Assembly (NCBI GenBank): GCA_003991915.1
Contig: RQTK01000092.1
Coordinates: 563,559 to 627,558, forward strand
From: Elysia chlorotica
Taxonomy: Eukaryota > Mollusca > Gastropoda > Plakobranchidae
Direction of reading: 5' to 3'
DNA length: 64,000 nucleotides
Shown in pieces: positions 1 to 53,984 of this stretch (positions are counted from its first letter, which is position 1; each line of letters starts with the position of its first letter). Under the pieces are notes generated by a model, which was not told where the DNA came from, did no database searches, and worked only from the letters and a program-made list of their open reading frames with translations. The translations under genes and the position numbers were made by a program.

Positions 1-47
<47 letters not shown>

Positions 48-56
48 TATTATTAT
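1..56. repeat. (ATT)n microsatellite
   Basis: This is a nearly perfect ATT trinucleotide run at the left edge of the window, with one ACT interruption. It lies in the NPC1 intron before the first visible exon. Confidence 0.95.
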
Positions 57-164
57 CATTGTTATTAATATTGTCAACATGGCTCTTGTTATCACTGTGA
101 ATGTATTATGATTTCCCAAACTACATGCCAAAATAAGTTTGATAAACTTTTGTTCTTGTTCTAG

Positions 165-14050
<13,886 letters not shown>

Positions 14051-14875
14051 TGGAGCACCTATAGGAACCTGCCTGTGTATAACCTGTTTAACGGAGCTTC
14101 ATTGCGGAGCACCTATAGGAACCTGCCTGTGTATAACCTGTTTAACGGAGCTTCATTGTGGAGCACCTTGTATAATATCAGGGAGTGGAAGCTGCTCTGG
14201 TTGTTGTTGTTTTTCCACTCAAGTTTATCGCATATGTGTAGCTGCCAAGGGGAAGGTACACTGTTGTCTGAGATTATTTCTTTTAGATATCAAACCAAAA
14301 ACCTTTTTTTTTTTTTTTTTTTTTTTAGTTTCTGAGTCAGTAAAGGTGATTTTTTAAAATTTAATTCCTACAAAATTAATAAGGCTATTTTTAGTAAAGT
14401 CCATAAAACAACACAAAATTCAGTCTAAGAATCAATTAATACAAGGGAAAGTAAAATTTCTGACTTTTCCGCCCTTTCCAGAGGCCTTTACTCATATGGC
14501 TGGATTACTTGAGATAAAATCATTTTATGTCCAGTATAATGACTAAAGATGGCTTGTTTGTTTTTTTGTTTTCCAATTGAGATTGGTTTTGTTGGGTTTT
14601 TTAAATGATTGTTTTATATTGAAATGAAGCTTATAGCTACAATTCATCTATGTGCAATGAAAGTGGAAACGTTTATTTATGATATCAAAACCTAATGGAG
14701 CAGAGTTTGTAGTAAGATCAATGCCATCTTATTGTGAAGAGTAATTATATCTTGTATAGCTTTTTGTGAAGCTGTTACAATCATTTATTTAAATTCACAG
14801 TCAAAACCAAATCATGTTGTGCTTTTCTTGCCTATAACTTATGATATATGCAGCTTTTCTTGTCATGATTTTATG

Positions 14876-14881
14876 AATAAA
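14876..14881 (+). other. Candidate NPC1 polyadenylation signal
   Basis: First AATAAA downstream of the NPC1 stop codon, overlapping a second one (GAATAAATAAAA). It gives a 3' UTR of roughly 0.85 kb. A later AATAAA lies near 15,580. Confidence 0.55.
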
Positions 14882-17800
14882 TAAAAATTCTGCATTGCTC
14901 ATTTTTTTTATTAACCTGCTTCATTGTTGTGTAACATAAACTTTTCATCATACTTTAACTTATTTGAAAAAACAGATGACAATTTTTAAATTCTGATACG
15001 AATTGGTTGTCATTGTAGTATGTTTTAATCCCTCAGATGTGCTATCTAAATTCTTGCTGATTTACTACTTTGACTGTTGCTATTGTATTATATTTAGAAT
15101 ATATTGTCAGACTTATCTAAATCGTTCCTAAAACGCTTTCAAAATTTCAGATCAATAAAAATTATTTACCTCAGCTCATTTATCTTACTTTTTCTGTACT
15201 GGGCCTTTGAAATATTTTCTTAGCCAGCTATCGCCAACTTAAATATTTTCTCATGACCAGTGTATGTTTTTTGTCAAACGCAGAACTGAAATATACTCAA
15301 GTCTCATCCCTTCAATATGTAACTTAGTACCCCAAGATTATTTTTTTTGTAATGCAGATTTTCCCAAAAGCCAGCTTTAAAAATTTTCTATGCATGTTCT
15401 ATTTAATAAAAAAATTAATCGCTCTTCTAATAGTTATGAATTATTTCCAAGCACTATGTAATCTAACTTGAAATTATTTATTAATGTCATAACCAGCAAT
15501 AAGCGATTTGAGAATTTCAGCATGTACAATTCTGAATTGGTTGTTGTTAGAGTCACGTTTTTTCGCTACATTGGATACTCAATAAACGGCTGCCTGCTTT
15601 GTGCAATGTTCATGCTCTGTATTATTGGAGGAAACAGACTATGACCTCAATTTGGCTTTCTTCTCAAAGACTAACACATGATCGCTTAGCTTATAGATTG
15701 TTTCGTGTGTGTTTTAAGTCCTGTTTTACAACCACCAACATGAGGATAATTTCACTACCACTGACACTTGGACTCTTCCAAAAGGGGTGGCGGATTATTC
15801 CATACGAAAATTATGGGGGTGGGAAGAATGGCAAAATTACCCACCTGGCAAAGGTGCCTGACATTACCTTATTTGAAATTTCTGTATGTAAGGAAACATG
15901 AATATACATGATAATGTGCATAATTTGCTTTGTGGCCAAGCATGACAAAACGTGTATGTGTGTATTTGATTGTCCAATTCTGTGACAAATCAGTAGTAAG
16001 TGAATAGGTATATACTTTATGTGGAAACCTGTGCCTCTATTTAACATGAAAATAACACTTTTTTCTGCAACCTCACTCTTCTTTAAATAAGACGGATAAA
16101 GACAAAAATAATATTAAATACTTAGAACTGCATGTCTCAACATTCAAAAATGTATTGCTTCGCACAATCTTTTTTTGTGTGTTCCTTCTCTTCATGATGA
16201 AGAACTTACAAAAAAGGTATTAAGAAACATGTCTCCACATCATTAAGAACAAACAAAAATTTTTTTTTCACACATCTGATATTTTTCTTTTTGTTAATGA
16301 TTATATCTCACTATTTATACTTGAGACTCTTTCTATGTTGATTTTTTACGGAAAGAAACCTCTGCAGTTACACAATGGCTCGAATGTAATGTATAAAACT
16401 TGTGTGTACATTTAATAATGTATGTTACCTAAAGTGGATAATGTTATGAAATTTTTTATATAAAAGAATAACCGGTTTTTAATTCATTGAAAGAGAGTAG
16501 TTAATATGCTTTGAATTTTTTTCTTGTTATAGGTACAAAGGGTCTTGAATTCATTGAAAGAGATAGGTTGAAAAAGAACAGAACCATTTACTTTAACATT
16601 TAGTTGCCCATGGTGAATGTTTCAATCATGTTGTGAAGGATTCTAAGATTAAGAGTAAGAGGTTATTGCAAAAAAGATTCTCTATTTATCTGCAACAACA
16701 TTTTTACACCAAGAAGAAAATTCTAGAAGAATATAATACCCATGAATTGACATGTATGATATATCATTGTCATCTTTTCTAAATATTAGTGGTGCCCTTG
16801 TTAGAAGATTAAAAATGCCTAAATCATTTTATGGACAAATGATGACTCATAGGACTCCTTATTTCTCTCCACAACCCAATTTTAATTCATTGAGCCTACT
16901 TGCCCGGATTTAAAAAAATGCATTCAATGCTTTGTCAAACTAGTTGGATAGTGAAGTGTTAATTATAATATGGCAACTACGACTATAATGAAAAGTCGCA
17001 TGTCCCTTTCAATCATTCCAAGACTTCAAACGGTATTGAGAAATTAATTGTTTTATTGCTGTATTTTTTCTTTTGCTATTTCTGTTTTTAAGCTGTTTAG
17101 TGTTAAATACAAATATTTTATTTTTTCCTGTTTGGATGACTCGTAAAACAAAGCCCAAAGCTTGCTTGTTTTACAATTCAAATAAGCTTCATTATTAATC
17201 CTTTTTTGGATTTTTTTTTTCCTTTTGATTCATAAGTGTTTATCTAGCAACACTGTTAGGATGTTTCATTTATTTTTTTAAACTTAAAGTGGTTTAGAAC
17301 ATTATAGAAGTAAACAGTGTATAGAGGACTTGTATTTTGGTTGTTTTCTTTTTTTTTTTATAATGCAAATATTTTCATGACCTTTTCATTTGTAAAGGGG
17401 GAGGGATGGGCATCAAAATAAAAAAGTTGTGTGTGTGTTATTAATTTTGTATGATAAGATATAACATAATTTGAGGCAATTATATGTACATGTAACTTGA
17501 AGATAAGGGGCCCATATGAACCGAAATTAGTTTATCAATTTTTGTTCTTTGAGATGCATCAAATTAATAAACCTTGCTTTTAATAAATAAAAAAAAATGC
17601 TTACTTTATTTCACAACTAAGCAGTGTCCACTTATTTTTTATATTTCGAATGATAAGAACTGTTGGAATAATGAGACGTTTGGAAATCTCCATTTTTTTC
17701 TGTCTTTATTGTTTATATTGGAAATCAGGAGAACCCAAACAAGTTAACCCCAATAGTTATGACGAATGATAAGAACTGTTGGAATAATGAGACGTTTTTA

Positions 17801-19231
17801 TTAAGAAAACAGTGCTAAAAGCACATCAAACCTGCACGATTAGTGGTAAATCACCAGTGCCTTATCCCTGCCACTTTCCCAACATTTTTCCTTATTGTCA
17901 TTGACATAAGTGACAACCCGACCCTCCCCTACATGCATCAAATTATTGGTCTGTTACCACAGTACACAAAGCTGCCTAATAGTGCTTCATTGTGAGGCAG
18001 ATCGTCCTTAGTGCTGTACCAAAGTGGCTATCTAGATCTATACAAAAATACATTGACGTAGTGAATGCATCTTGCTGGTCCTGGTGAATTGTTAGACGAA
18101 CAAAAATTTTGAGAACAGAGGAGAAATTTCATGTAACATTTAAACGTTAGATCTAAATCTACAGTCTGTAGACTCACATCAAACACCTGCAATGTTATTT
18201 AAAAAGGTGATATAGCCATAGAGAAATAATTTTTAATAAAAAAATTTCTCTTTCAATGAAATCCTCTCCGAGTCTTTATTTTACGAATAACGCGAACCCT
18301 TGAGTTATTAGGGAAAACCTTAAATATCACTATCACCACATTTTACTATACTTGTATGTTGCTGAGACCGACCATACATGAAAACTGTTTTATGAATTAC
18401 AGTACATATAATTTTCATTAAGACAAATGCAGTGGATTTTATAAGAAACGGCTTTAGAAGACAGAAAACAGGACGCAAAATGTTAAAAGTAACATTTATC
18501 AATATCAATTTTATTGACTAAAACAAGAGATTACAACTTTTGAAATTCTACCGTAGAACATGGCTGGTGTTGGTAATATTAGCACGATGACTGCAGTGGT
18601 GATCAAAAGGAAAATGATGTTAATGCTTGTGGTGATGATCGTGTTGGTTGTTTTTTTTTATGATATGAACATTAATAATAATAATAATAAAAAACGTGTT
18701 TTTTACATGGAAAATATACAGACCAAAAACAAATTTCTTTAAAAGAACAAGAAAAACTAAAGAACAAGCAGCAAATAGTACAAGGAACATTGCATTAAGT
18801 ACAATCAACACCCAGATACAAAACACCAGTTTGGATCTGTGAAGCAATATCAGGAGTCACCAATTTGTACCAGTATGGTATTGGTGCTGCAGTTACTTGC
18901 GAAAATACTTGTGACAATAACCAAAATCTTGGCTTTGTGTCTTTTCTTATTTACTGACCCTCTGTAAATAAAAGCAAAAACTTCTTTTTTTAAATTGTAT
19001 TGGTATCAATCATGTATAATGCACCACAAATTAGCATAGCTGAACAGAAAGTGGCTGGATGACAAACCTGGAACACAGCTGCAGACCAAACAAAATGGAA
19101 GATAATGAAATAGTATGCCTTCAGGCATGCAGAGAATTAAACTTAAACTCATTGGCCTTGTACTTGTACTATTTAAGGCTGCGGCAGTTTGTCACAGATC
19201 ATTTAAAATACAGTCAAAGGGGGAATGAAAT

Positions 19232-19403
19232 TACAGTGGAATCCGTTCAAGACACATTTTGGGGACAGCCTAAAAGTTTATTCTATTCAAAGTTTATATT
19301 TAACAATGTTTGTAGAGTAAAAAAAAGAAGAAGAAAAAAAATATTGATGCCTCGGAAATATTTTACATAAAGCCACAGTTTATCTTAATCGGGTTCCACT
19401 GTA
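19232..19403. mobile_element. MITE with TACAGTGGAATCCG termini
   Basis: The left end is TACAGTGGAATCCGTTCAAG and the right end CTTAATCGGGTTCCACTGTA, forming imperfect terminal inverted repeats of about 20 bases flanked by TA. The interior has CTAAAAGTTTATTCTATTCAA, shared with the 35,433 copy. There is no coding capacity. The terminal CAGTxxAATxCGCTTA resembles pogo-superfamily ends. Confidence 0.78.
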
Positions 19404-19910
19404 TAAATAAAAAGCTTTTTTCTAAACATTAAGTGCGGTCTCCCTTGTAATATTTGGACCGCTTATGATTTATTTTAAAAAAGAGTCTGATGCCAGTAGA
19501 AAAATGATGTAAACTCTGAATCCAACGAGTTATGGTAAATGAACTTCATCAATTTTTAAAAACAGCAACAAATCAAAACTAAAGCTTTTCTTATCAACAT
19601 GTACATTATGTTCATGCAAATATAAATATATCCTTGTAACATAAAGATCTATTCATCCTACATATATAAACATGCAGATAAAAATTGACTCCATGCAAAA
19701 CCTCAGTACTCCTAGCTTGATTTTTTAAAAAAAATGAAAAATGAGGTTCAGATTCATTAGTACAAAAATTTACATTTTTAAAACAAATATTCACACAATA
19801 CACAACTACTAGGGCTGGATTTAGATTCAGGTCTAAACCACAGCCATCCCAACATCCAGTCCACTCCATGATCGTATCTTCATTCACACGTCACTTGACC
19901 TTTTTTCATA

Positions 19911-20068
19911 ACAGCCGAATCCGCTTAAAATAACCTTCTATTAGATGAGAATGACTATTTTTTAGGGCTGATTCCCTTTATCAATTATTATCATTATGTA
20001 TTAATTTAGGGGCTAAAATAACTTGTAGGTTTTCCCAAATAAGTTTATCTTAAGCGTATTCCACTGTA
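19911..20068. mobile_element. Second MITE of the same family
   Basis: It begins ACAGCCGAATCCGCTTAAAA and ends TATCTTAAGCGTATTCCACTGTA (last bases 20,049-20,068). Inverted termini match the 19,232 element with mismatches. Confidence 0.72.
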
Positions 20069-21374
20069 CTGTATCATTTTATGCTATGGTGGACATTGTT
20101 TAATCTTAAATTGTTATGGTAAATCATATTAAAAATTGCAATAGCATGTGCAATTTTTATAACCATTCAAGGTTTTATTTAATGTTTAATCTAATTTTGT
20201 GAATAAAAATGGTTTATAACAAAACTAACATGTATACCAACAAGACTGCTATACAGATCTTTCGTCAATGTTTTAATAAGTAATACAAAATTTTAAAAGC
20301 TCAATGGAAGATTCGATATGTCCTGAAAACAAAACAGAAATGAAGTTTAAAAACATGGTTTGCCGCAAGTTGCCCAATATCAGAAATCACTGTAATCCAG
20401 CAATGTGGCATGTTTTATTGTAAACAAATTTGTTAAGCTGAAACAGTTAGTTTGCGCAAATAACTAAAGATTTAAAAAGACTTCATAATTATATGACATG
20501 TAAATGCAACAAATCTCAATGACAACAAGCGTAGCCATTGACTGAGAGATAATGTCTGTAACTTTGTTCATAGCTTGCAAATTACACTTAAATACTGCTG
20601 ATGAATATTACTTTATTTAAAGAAATTTACAGCATGCTAACAGATTTTACATTGATATACAAACAGTGTTATTTTAACATTTTCAAATAATTACAGAGCA
20701 CAAAAAAATACCTTTTCAAGTAATGTACATAAAGAATGACTTTAATAGAAAAATTGATGAAATATTTTGTTTTGTACACAACAAATGTTAATATTAGTTA
20801 AAGTCATTTTGAACTAAAAATTTGATAACAAAAATCATCCTGCGTGTAAAACCAAGCAAGCCCATCAGTGTGGGAAATATAGCTTCCTTCCATAAAGTGA
20901 AAATGTTTTTGGCTGTTAAGCATAAGGCGCCACTTGACTGCCTCGCTATGAAAGAACTAATGGGTCTGCTAGCAGCTACTTCACTGTCTTAGCACCTCCA
21001 AAGTGGGCACTGCAGGTTGCCGAGTAACTATTACTGGTAGTGGGCCTTCATTCACCCTTTTATAAATTCCTCTTTTTTTTAGCATGCGAGAAACTCATGA
21101 ATGGGTGTACAGGCTCTTAAAATATCAACCAATAGAATCAATGAATAGTTTGGTGAATTCTCTAGCTACCCAGTCAAAATTATGACAGTAATGCATTGTA
21201 TCACTGATCATAGCCTGAATTTTTAAGACTTGGAAAGGGCTGAAGGAGCAAAATACCCCCCGTAGAAATCTTGGGTAACCTGGCGGCGTTAAGACGTACA
21301 AAGACGGTTGGACATTGATGTAGGGGAAGATGGTGATGAAAGCCACGATTTGACTGATTCACATACATGTGTCA

Positions 21375-21475
21375 ACCCCGCCCCGTTGGCTCAGTAGGGG
21401 CGTATAGATAGCTCAGTCTCCAGTGCTCGGGACTGAGGAGCAAGGGTCCAAGGTTCAAGTCTTTGGTGTCGCCAC
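21375..21475 (+). mobile_element. SINE-like tRNA-derived head
   Basis: CCCGTTGGCTCAGTAGGGGC resembles an A box and AGGTTCAAGTCTTTGG a B box. The flanking sequence does not fold into an obvious tRNA, so I call it a retroposon head rather than a tRNA gene. Confidence 0.55.
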
Positions 21476-22469
21476 TCTTTTCCACCCACCCCCTTCTTGC
21501 GCCAATCACTGTAGGAAACCTATGGGACATAACATTCATTTGAAGATTGAATTTTAGCAATATACGGCGCCAGATATCTCTAGAATTACTGCTCTGGGTC
21601 GATTCCTTTCTCAGCTGATAATTCCATTTCTGTTTTGTAGAACTTTCGATTAGGGCTACAAGGCTTCTAAACCCATATCCTTTTCAGTCAAGAGACACAC
21701 AGTAGGAATGTTGTTCCATGTAAAAAAGTATTCAAACTGAAACACCACACCCACTGCTATTTAAAATTAAATGAATTTAATTGTGATCACCTGCAGCAAA
21801 CAAAGTAATAACTGACTCCCCCCTTTTTTCCCCCCACACAAAAGTAATAAACGATTATTAAAAAGCAGAAACAAACAAGATAGTGAAATCCATCAACTTC
21901 TCAGCGCAATAGAAATATATAGTTTACAAACTCGTAACCAGAAGTAATGAAAACAATATCGGCGATAACAGCCCAACATTCAGTACATCAGTTAACCAGG
22001 TGAACAGTCCGACCAAACCCCATTTTTCACACTAAATCACTCGTGTCAGACCCAGACTGGCCATCCTTCAAAGTGCCACGTGGGTTAACATCAAAGTCCT
22101 CCTATTTCGCACTCTTTGTTCCCCACTTCAGCGACTCTTCAAACACTGTACTTGACACACTTATTCCTTAGTCCGGATGACCATCGGGGCACCAAAGATG
22201 ATCGGGCAACCTCTTTTCTCCATCCTCTTGTTTTCAGCCTTTCGAAGGGCTTCACCCAGCTTTCAAATACTGACATGTAAAAATCAACGTTCTTCTTGTA
22301 AAGTGCTTAATCACTTTTCAACGTGCACAATAAGCATGATCAAAGACCAATGGTCTCATTACAAATGTTCTTTTCTTTATGGTTGCGTTCCTACCATGAA
22401 GAAAATTAAAATGTGCTTATACCTTTATGCACAGAAAGCGAAAAGCCCAAACTGTATATGTGTGAAACA

Positions 22470-22590
22470 ATCACGGTGAACCAGGCACAGGTGGAACTTT
22501 TTGAGTTATAAAAATTTCTATAATGTGTGAAACAATCACGGTGAACCAGGCACAGGTGGAACCTTTTGAGTTATAAAAATTTCTATAGTG
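22470..22590. repeat. Two-copy tandem repeat with the AACCAGG motif
   Basis: A unit of about 50 bases beginning TGTGAAACAATCACGGTGAA and ending TTATAAAAATTTCTATAATG is present twice. It contains CACGGTGAACCAGGCACA, related to the dispersed AACCAGGGTGAATCAGGC family. Confidence 0.85.
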
Positions 22591-22615
22591 TGTTATAAAG
22601 CATCTAATGTACTTC

Positions 22616-22810
22616 AACCTTTTCCCATCACACTGCGCACATTTTGTGCTCATTGATTTGCTTTAATGCTAGCACCTCTTTGTATTATCTGCACACTTTC
22701 TGTTTCAAAGTAATGAAAATCAAAGCATTTACCTTCAATAATCTTTTTAAATTCCCCATAATAGTGTGCACACAATGATTAGGTCATAACTCTTGCGTGG
22801 TGAAAAGGTT
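22616..22810. mobile_element. MITE with AACCTTTTCCCATCAC / GTGGTGAAAAGGTT ends
   Basis: The left end AACCTTTTCCCATCAC and right end GCGTGGTGAAAAGGTT are inverted copies with few mismatches, about 195 bases apart. A related copy is at 13,190-13,395. No coding sequence is inside. Confidence 0.72.
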
Positions 22811-23277
22811 AAGAGGATGACAAAAAATATAGCTCTATTATTTCTTGACACAGAGATAATCTGTTTTTTATGAAAATGATCAGAGCAGTTTTTTCTGTTT
22901 AAAGGGCTCGATCTGAAACCTAATATCAGCACCTTAAGCCTGGTTCACCCTGGTTGCCTCATACAACTATTGTTCCTGTATAACTATTTCTTCACGCTAA
23001 TCCCTTGCTGCTCACCAACATATACATTCTCGAAGTGCAGTGTGTACAAAATAAATGTCAAAGTTTCTCTTGCCTTTACATAAAACAGCTAGATGACTTT
23101 AACCTACGCTTGTAGTACAAAAGGCAGAGCACTGGGTCCACATCACATGAAAGGTGTGGTTCAAGTCACATTTGTTTAAAGCCTTAGTAATTTCCTTAGT
23201 AAAAACTGAAATAACTTTTATCAGTTTCAGAGGCTGGGTTAATAAGGAATTGAGTTCAAAATCAGCACTGTTGGAAA

Positions 23278-50453
<27,176 letters not shown>

Positions 50454-50542
50454 GATATTGAAAATACTAATTCAAATTTAGATTTTTACCTTCTCAGGAT
50501 GTTTGCCCAATAGCAAATTGGACATAAATTTACAAGGCTGAT
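50454..50542 (-). other. DIDO1: DIDO1 5' UTR part of first coding exon, with acceptor
   Basis: On the minus strand CTTTTTTTTTCTTTTCAG precedes 50,542. This is a strong acceptor, so a separate non-coding first exon lies further upstream. A good candidate donor (GTAAGTATA) is at about 51,879. Confidence 0.65.
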
Positions 50543-52140
50543 CTGAAAAGAAAAAAAAAGAACAATTTTAAGCACAATACTAATGTAATTGGATAGTATC
50601 AACTTTTATTCCATATTTGTTAATTAAATTTTAGGATTGGAAATAAAACGCTGTAGGTTTTTCGTAGGTATTTTTTATATCTTTTGTGTACATTTTCAAT
50701 ATATGCCTAAATCTTTTGAATAATCAATTTGGCCTCCTCGAATAAAGAGGTAGTTTGTTGAGAGTTTTAGGTTTTCCAGGGTGCCCCATAGTTTCTGATC
50801 CAGTGTTGTTTTGAAAGATCATGGATTTTGTTATAATAATTTATAAACAAATGCTTTTTCATGAAAAAAGTGCAGGTCATTGTTATTTCACTAGTTTAGT
50901 AGGGGAGAACCCTTTCACATCTGCAAGTTACATAAATAATGACAGTAGATGTTCAGATTTAGAAAATAAACAGTAGCAGCTTCACTAACATTACAAGATT
51001 TTTTTTGTATCTGTGAAATAAAAAATGCAGAAAGAAGTGTTCATGTGTTCCACTTCTAGATCCTCATACAAAAGGCTTCTGCACTTGGAGCAGCCACAGA
51101 TTCTTGAGGTAAATTGTTCCATTCCTGTCCCACTTTTAGAAAAAAAAGATTGTAGTCGACGCTCTGTCTTTTAAAAGGAAATTCTATTTAACTGCCTGTG
51201 ACTCTACTTCGTCTGGCTCACTTCACAGTTGGCTGTTGTTCATTGCACATTGAATAGGCAGTGACGTCAAGGATCTTGAAGAGAAGGGAGTGTCTGGAGG
51301 TTTTGCATCACTGTCGTAGTGTCTCGTAGGACCTGGAGCATATGTACATATCACCCACACTGCTGATGTTTTTGTGTCCGCTATGATGCCAATAGGTAGC
51401 ATTTACACTCAAAATAATTTTATTTTCATAGTAATCATTCATAGGAAAGAGTGTCAGTTTTAGTAATACACACCTAGGTGTACACCCATTCACTCATCAG
51501 AAGTCAATCTGTATTAATAACGACAATAAAATAGGCACATAGGGTCTAGATCTAGACCTACAAATGTAGGCAATGTGGGTATCTTGCTAATAAATAGCCT
51601 ACAAAAACTTGAATCATAACGCAAAATTAGAGTCTAGACATTGGATCTAGGCTAGATTTAATCTCTATTGGTCTCAAGTTCATCTAGACCATTAGATGAG
51701 ATCGAGATCTAGCTCTAGGCCCTACATCTAAATCAGGCTCTCTTAGAATTGTCATTGAAATCTAGATCTAAATCTACCAGTATATCTTGAGGTCGTAAAT
51801 AAGAAGTTACGACTCGCCATAAGATATAAGAATAAGAAAACTTTTGACAATTTGTAAGCTACCGTGAAGTTATACTTACTACCCTAGGTCTAGAATATAG
51901 TCTAGACGTAGGATCTAATCTATTTATAGGCTAAAGACTCCACAGATTACATTTGAGTTCAGAAAAGCAAGCTTTTTAACCTTATGAATAATGCATTTCT
52001 TACATCGACAATTTTACATTATACATTGAAATAATATGAATTGATAGGCATCAGGTCCTTGTCGTAGTTCGTTGCGGTTTCTGGAAAACTACAGGTCTGA
52101 TGCGACAGTCGCTGTAAACTGTAAAGACTACAACCGATAT
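50543..52140. other. DIDO1 5' intron or upstream region
   Basis: AT-rich, with many TCTAGATCTA-type blocks near 51,540-51,930. No coding exon recognised. Confidence 0.6.
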
Positions 52141-52210
52141 CGTACGCAACGATGGTTCGCCATGTTTGTTTTTCCGCTTGTCACGTGACAAAAGTAACAT
52201 CCAAACATTC
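52141..52210 (-). promoter_or_regulatory. Candidate DIDO1 promoter with E-box palindrome
   Basis: GTCACGTGAC at 52,180-52,189 is a perfect extended E-box (USF/MITF/TFEB type). A minus-strand AACATGGCGAACC just downstream resembles a YY1 site, often near start sites. Placement as the DIDO1 promoter is inference from distance to the predicted 5' exon. Confidence 0.4.
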
Positions 52211-52849
52211 ATCGCAGCCATAAACATACGAAACAAAAACAGTAATTTTTCAGTTTCTCCTTGCTAAACAGAATACGTAGCGACGCTCAAGTTTTTGAGG
52301 TCCGATATACACTGTATAAGACTTCTAGAAAAGATGTGCATTGTAATATTGGCACTCATGATTTTAACAGCAGTTTTTCTTTCCATTCAGTAGGCCTATC
52401 GCCATAGCGTTCATGCAAAAAGGGTATGCCTACATCATGAGTCCGTGCCCACTCGTATGACTATGCTATAATGAGTATAATGAATACGTCTATGGTCGAA
52501 GAAAGCTAAACCATCTCCTGGTTAAGACATAATTATCTTATAAGGCGATAGGACCCCAGATACCCTGAAGTTTGTTGATATGTATACTGTACTGACACTG
52601 ACCTAATCAGTGGGAGGAATGCGGGCGATAGGGGAGGTCGAACATGATATTATAGGGGGAAGGTGGGGCTAGAAGTCACAAAATCACTTTGACTGACATT
52701 TTTCACATGTAGATTTCAACCGACGGTGAGGCAACTGCACAGTGACTAATAACATACAAACTTAGTGGGTAACTTTTTCACAAACATTTATTGGAAACTG
52801 ATAAAAGGTACTTTTAAGGCTCAAGTCAAGTTGTTACATTTTGCCCCAT

Positions 52850-53905
52850 AGTGGGGCAAGATGTCACAAGGGATGGGGCAAGAGGTCAATCTCCAAAGTT
52901 TGATTTGAGAAAAGTCAGTTTTAAAGACAATGCCAGCTTTGGTTCTGGATGTGGTTCCAGTGGAAACTGGAGGAGGTAGTATGGCATGGATATTGCTTTT
53001 TGGGACAGATGCAATGTCCTCAACATCTGGCTTAACAAATTTGTTGTCGACTTAGAACTCTTTCTCAAGAAAGAACCGTCTACGTCACCGTCATCGTCTT
53101 CGTCTTCAATAGCAATGCCAACAACATATTGACACTTTCTGTCTTTTTCGAATGCAACTTGCACATAGTCATGTTATCTAATTTTTTTACTGACAAGTCC
53201 TATTTGTAGGTGCATTTCTGGGTCCCTGTCGTTATTGTCTGAGGAGATATCAAGGTCACTGTTGCCATGGAGTGAAAAATTGTCAACATCGCTGTCGCTG
53301 CCCTGGCATGTTAATGGTTTTTTTTTTTTATTTCTTGTTCTTTTTGGTCTGTTTTTCTTCTAATTGTTTCTTCATTGGAGATGAAGTATAAATGGCCAAT
53401 GACATTGCTTTTCGTTTTGTTTGTTTTCGGGGATGAGCTTTGCCAAATGGCCTTAGGGCAAACGGTGACACTAATGCTTTTGATGTCTTCTCTGGCACTA
53501 CTGGTGTTGTTGGTGTTGCCGGTGAGGCTGATGTTGATGTTGTCTCAGACTCAGTCCCGGGTGCTGTGCTTGTTGTCCCAGATGCTGTTGACGAGGTCCC
53601 AGGTGCAGTTGATGATGTCCCAGGTGCTGTTGCAACCAGAGGAAGATCCGTTGTAAACGATGGTAGAAATCTATCCTCGGGAATGATGTTTCTGTCAAAT
53701 GGATAGATTCCCGTGGCTTTTTTTTTTTTGACTGAATGCATGGGTGAATCAATAGTTTACAATTGACGACAGTGAGTGTATTGACATTAGTTTGCCATTG
53801 TGAGCCCATGAAAGATTTTGGAGGCAGCAATAAAGTATTTAACAAGCTCACGCTCCTGTTCTTCTGTGAAGACCTGTCGAGTTTTCTAGTATCCAAAGGA
53901 GTGAT
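52850..53905 (-). pseudogene. Internally deleted pogo-like transposase remnant
   Basis: Reading on the minus strand, 53,900-53,800 encodes VFTEEQERELVKYFIAASK and FHGLTMAN, the CENP-B/psq-type DNA-binding start. It runs almost directly into KKATGIYPFDRNIIPEDRFL and PSFTTDLPL (53,741-53,620), the usual C-terminal motif of pogo/Jerky-type transposases. The DDE core is gone. A Thr/Ser/Pro/Gly repeat stretch follows. In another frame after a stop come FVKPDVEDIASVPKSNIHAI and LPPP (53,040-52,960). Several stops and frame shifts mark it as dead. Confidence 0.75.
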
Positions 53906-53984
53906 TCTCTGGAATGCCAGTGGTACATTGGCTCAACAAATATGCGCACCTAAAGATAATGACTCATTCAACTTCTGTCTCTCC

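Larger units (their letters stand above)
14900..20400. other. AT-rich intergenic region without a recognisable gene
   Basis: No frame here shows homology that I recognise; open frames are short and of low complexity. It holds a direct repeat (CGAATGATAAGAACTGTTGG at 17,646 and 17,763), an ATAAT microsatellite near 18,672, and the two pogo-type inverted-repeat elements listed separately. Confidence 0.65.
20400..23277 (-). other. Downstream flank / possible 3' UTR of the DIDO1-like gene
   Basis: No coding exon recognised. Minus-strand AATAAA signals (TTTATT on the given strand) occur at 20,612-20,617 and 20,414-20,419, so the DIDO1 transcript could end there, though that would be a long 3' UTR. 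The stretch also holds a SINE-like head and a MITE listed separately. Confidence 0.4.

Noticed and set aside
15599-15901. 100-codon plus-strand open frame in the intergenic region
   Set aside because: No recognisable domain, AT-rich codon use, no splice context. It is likely chance.
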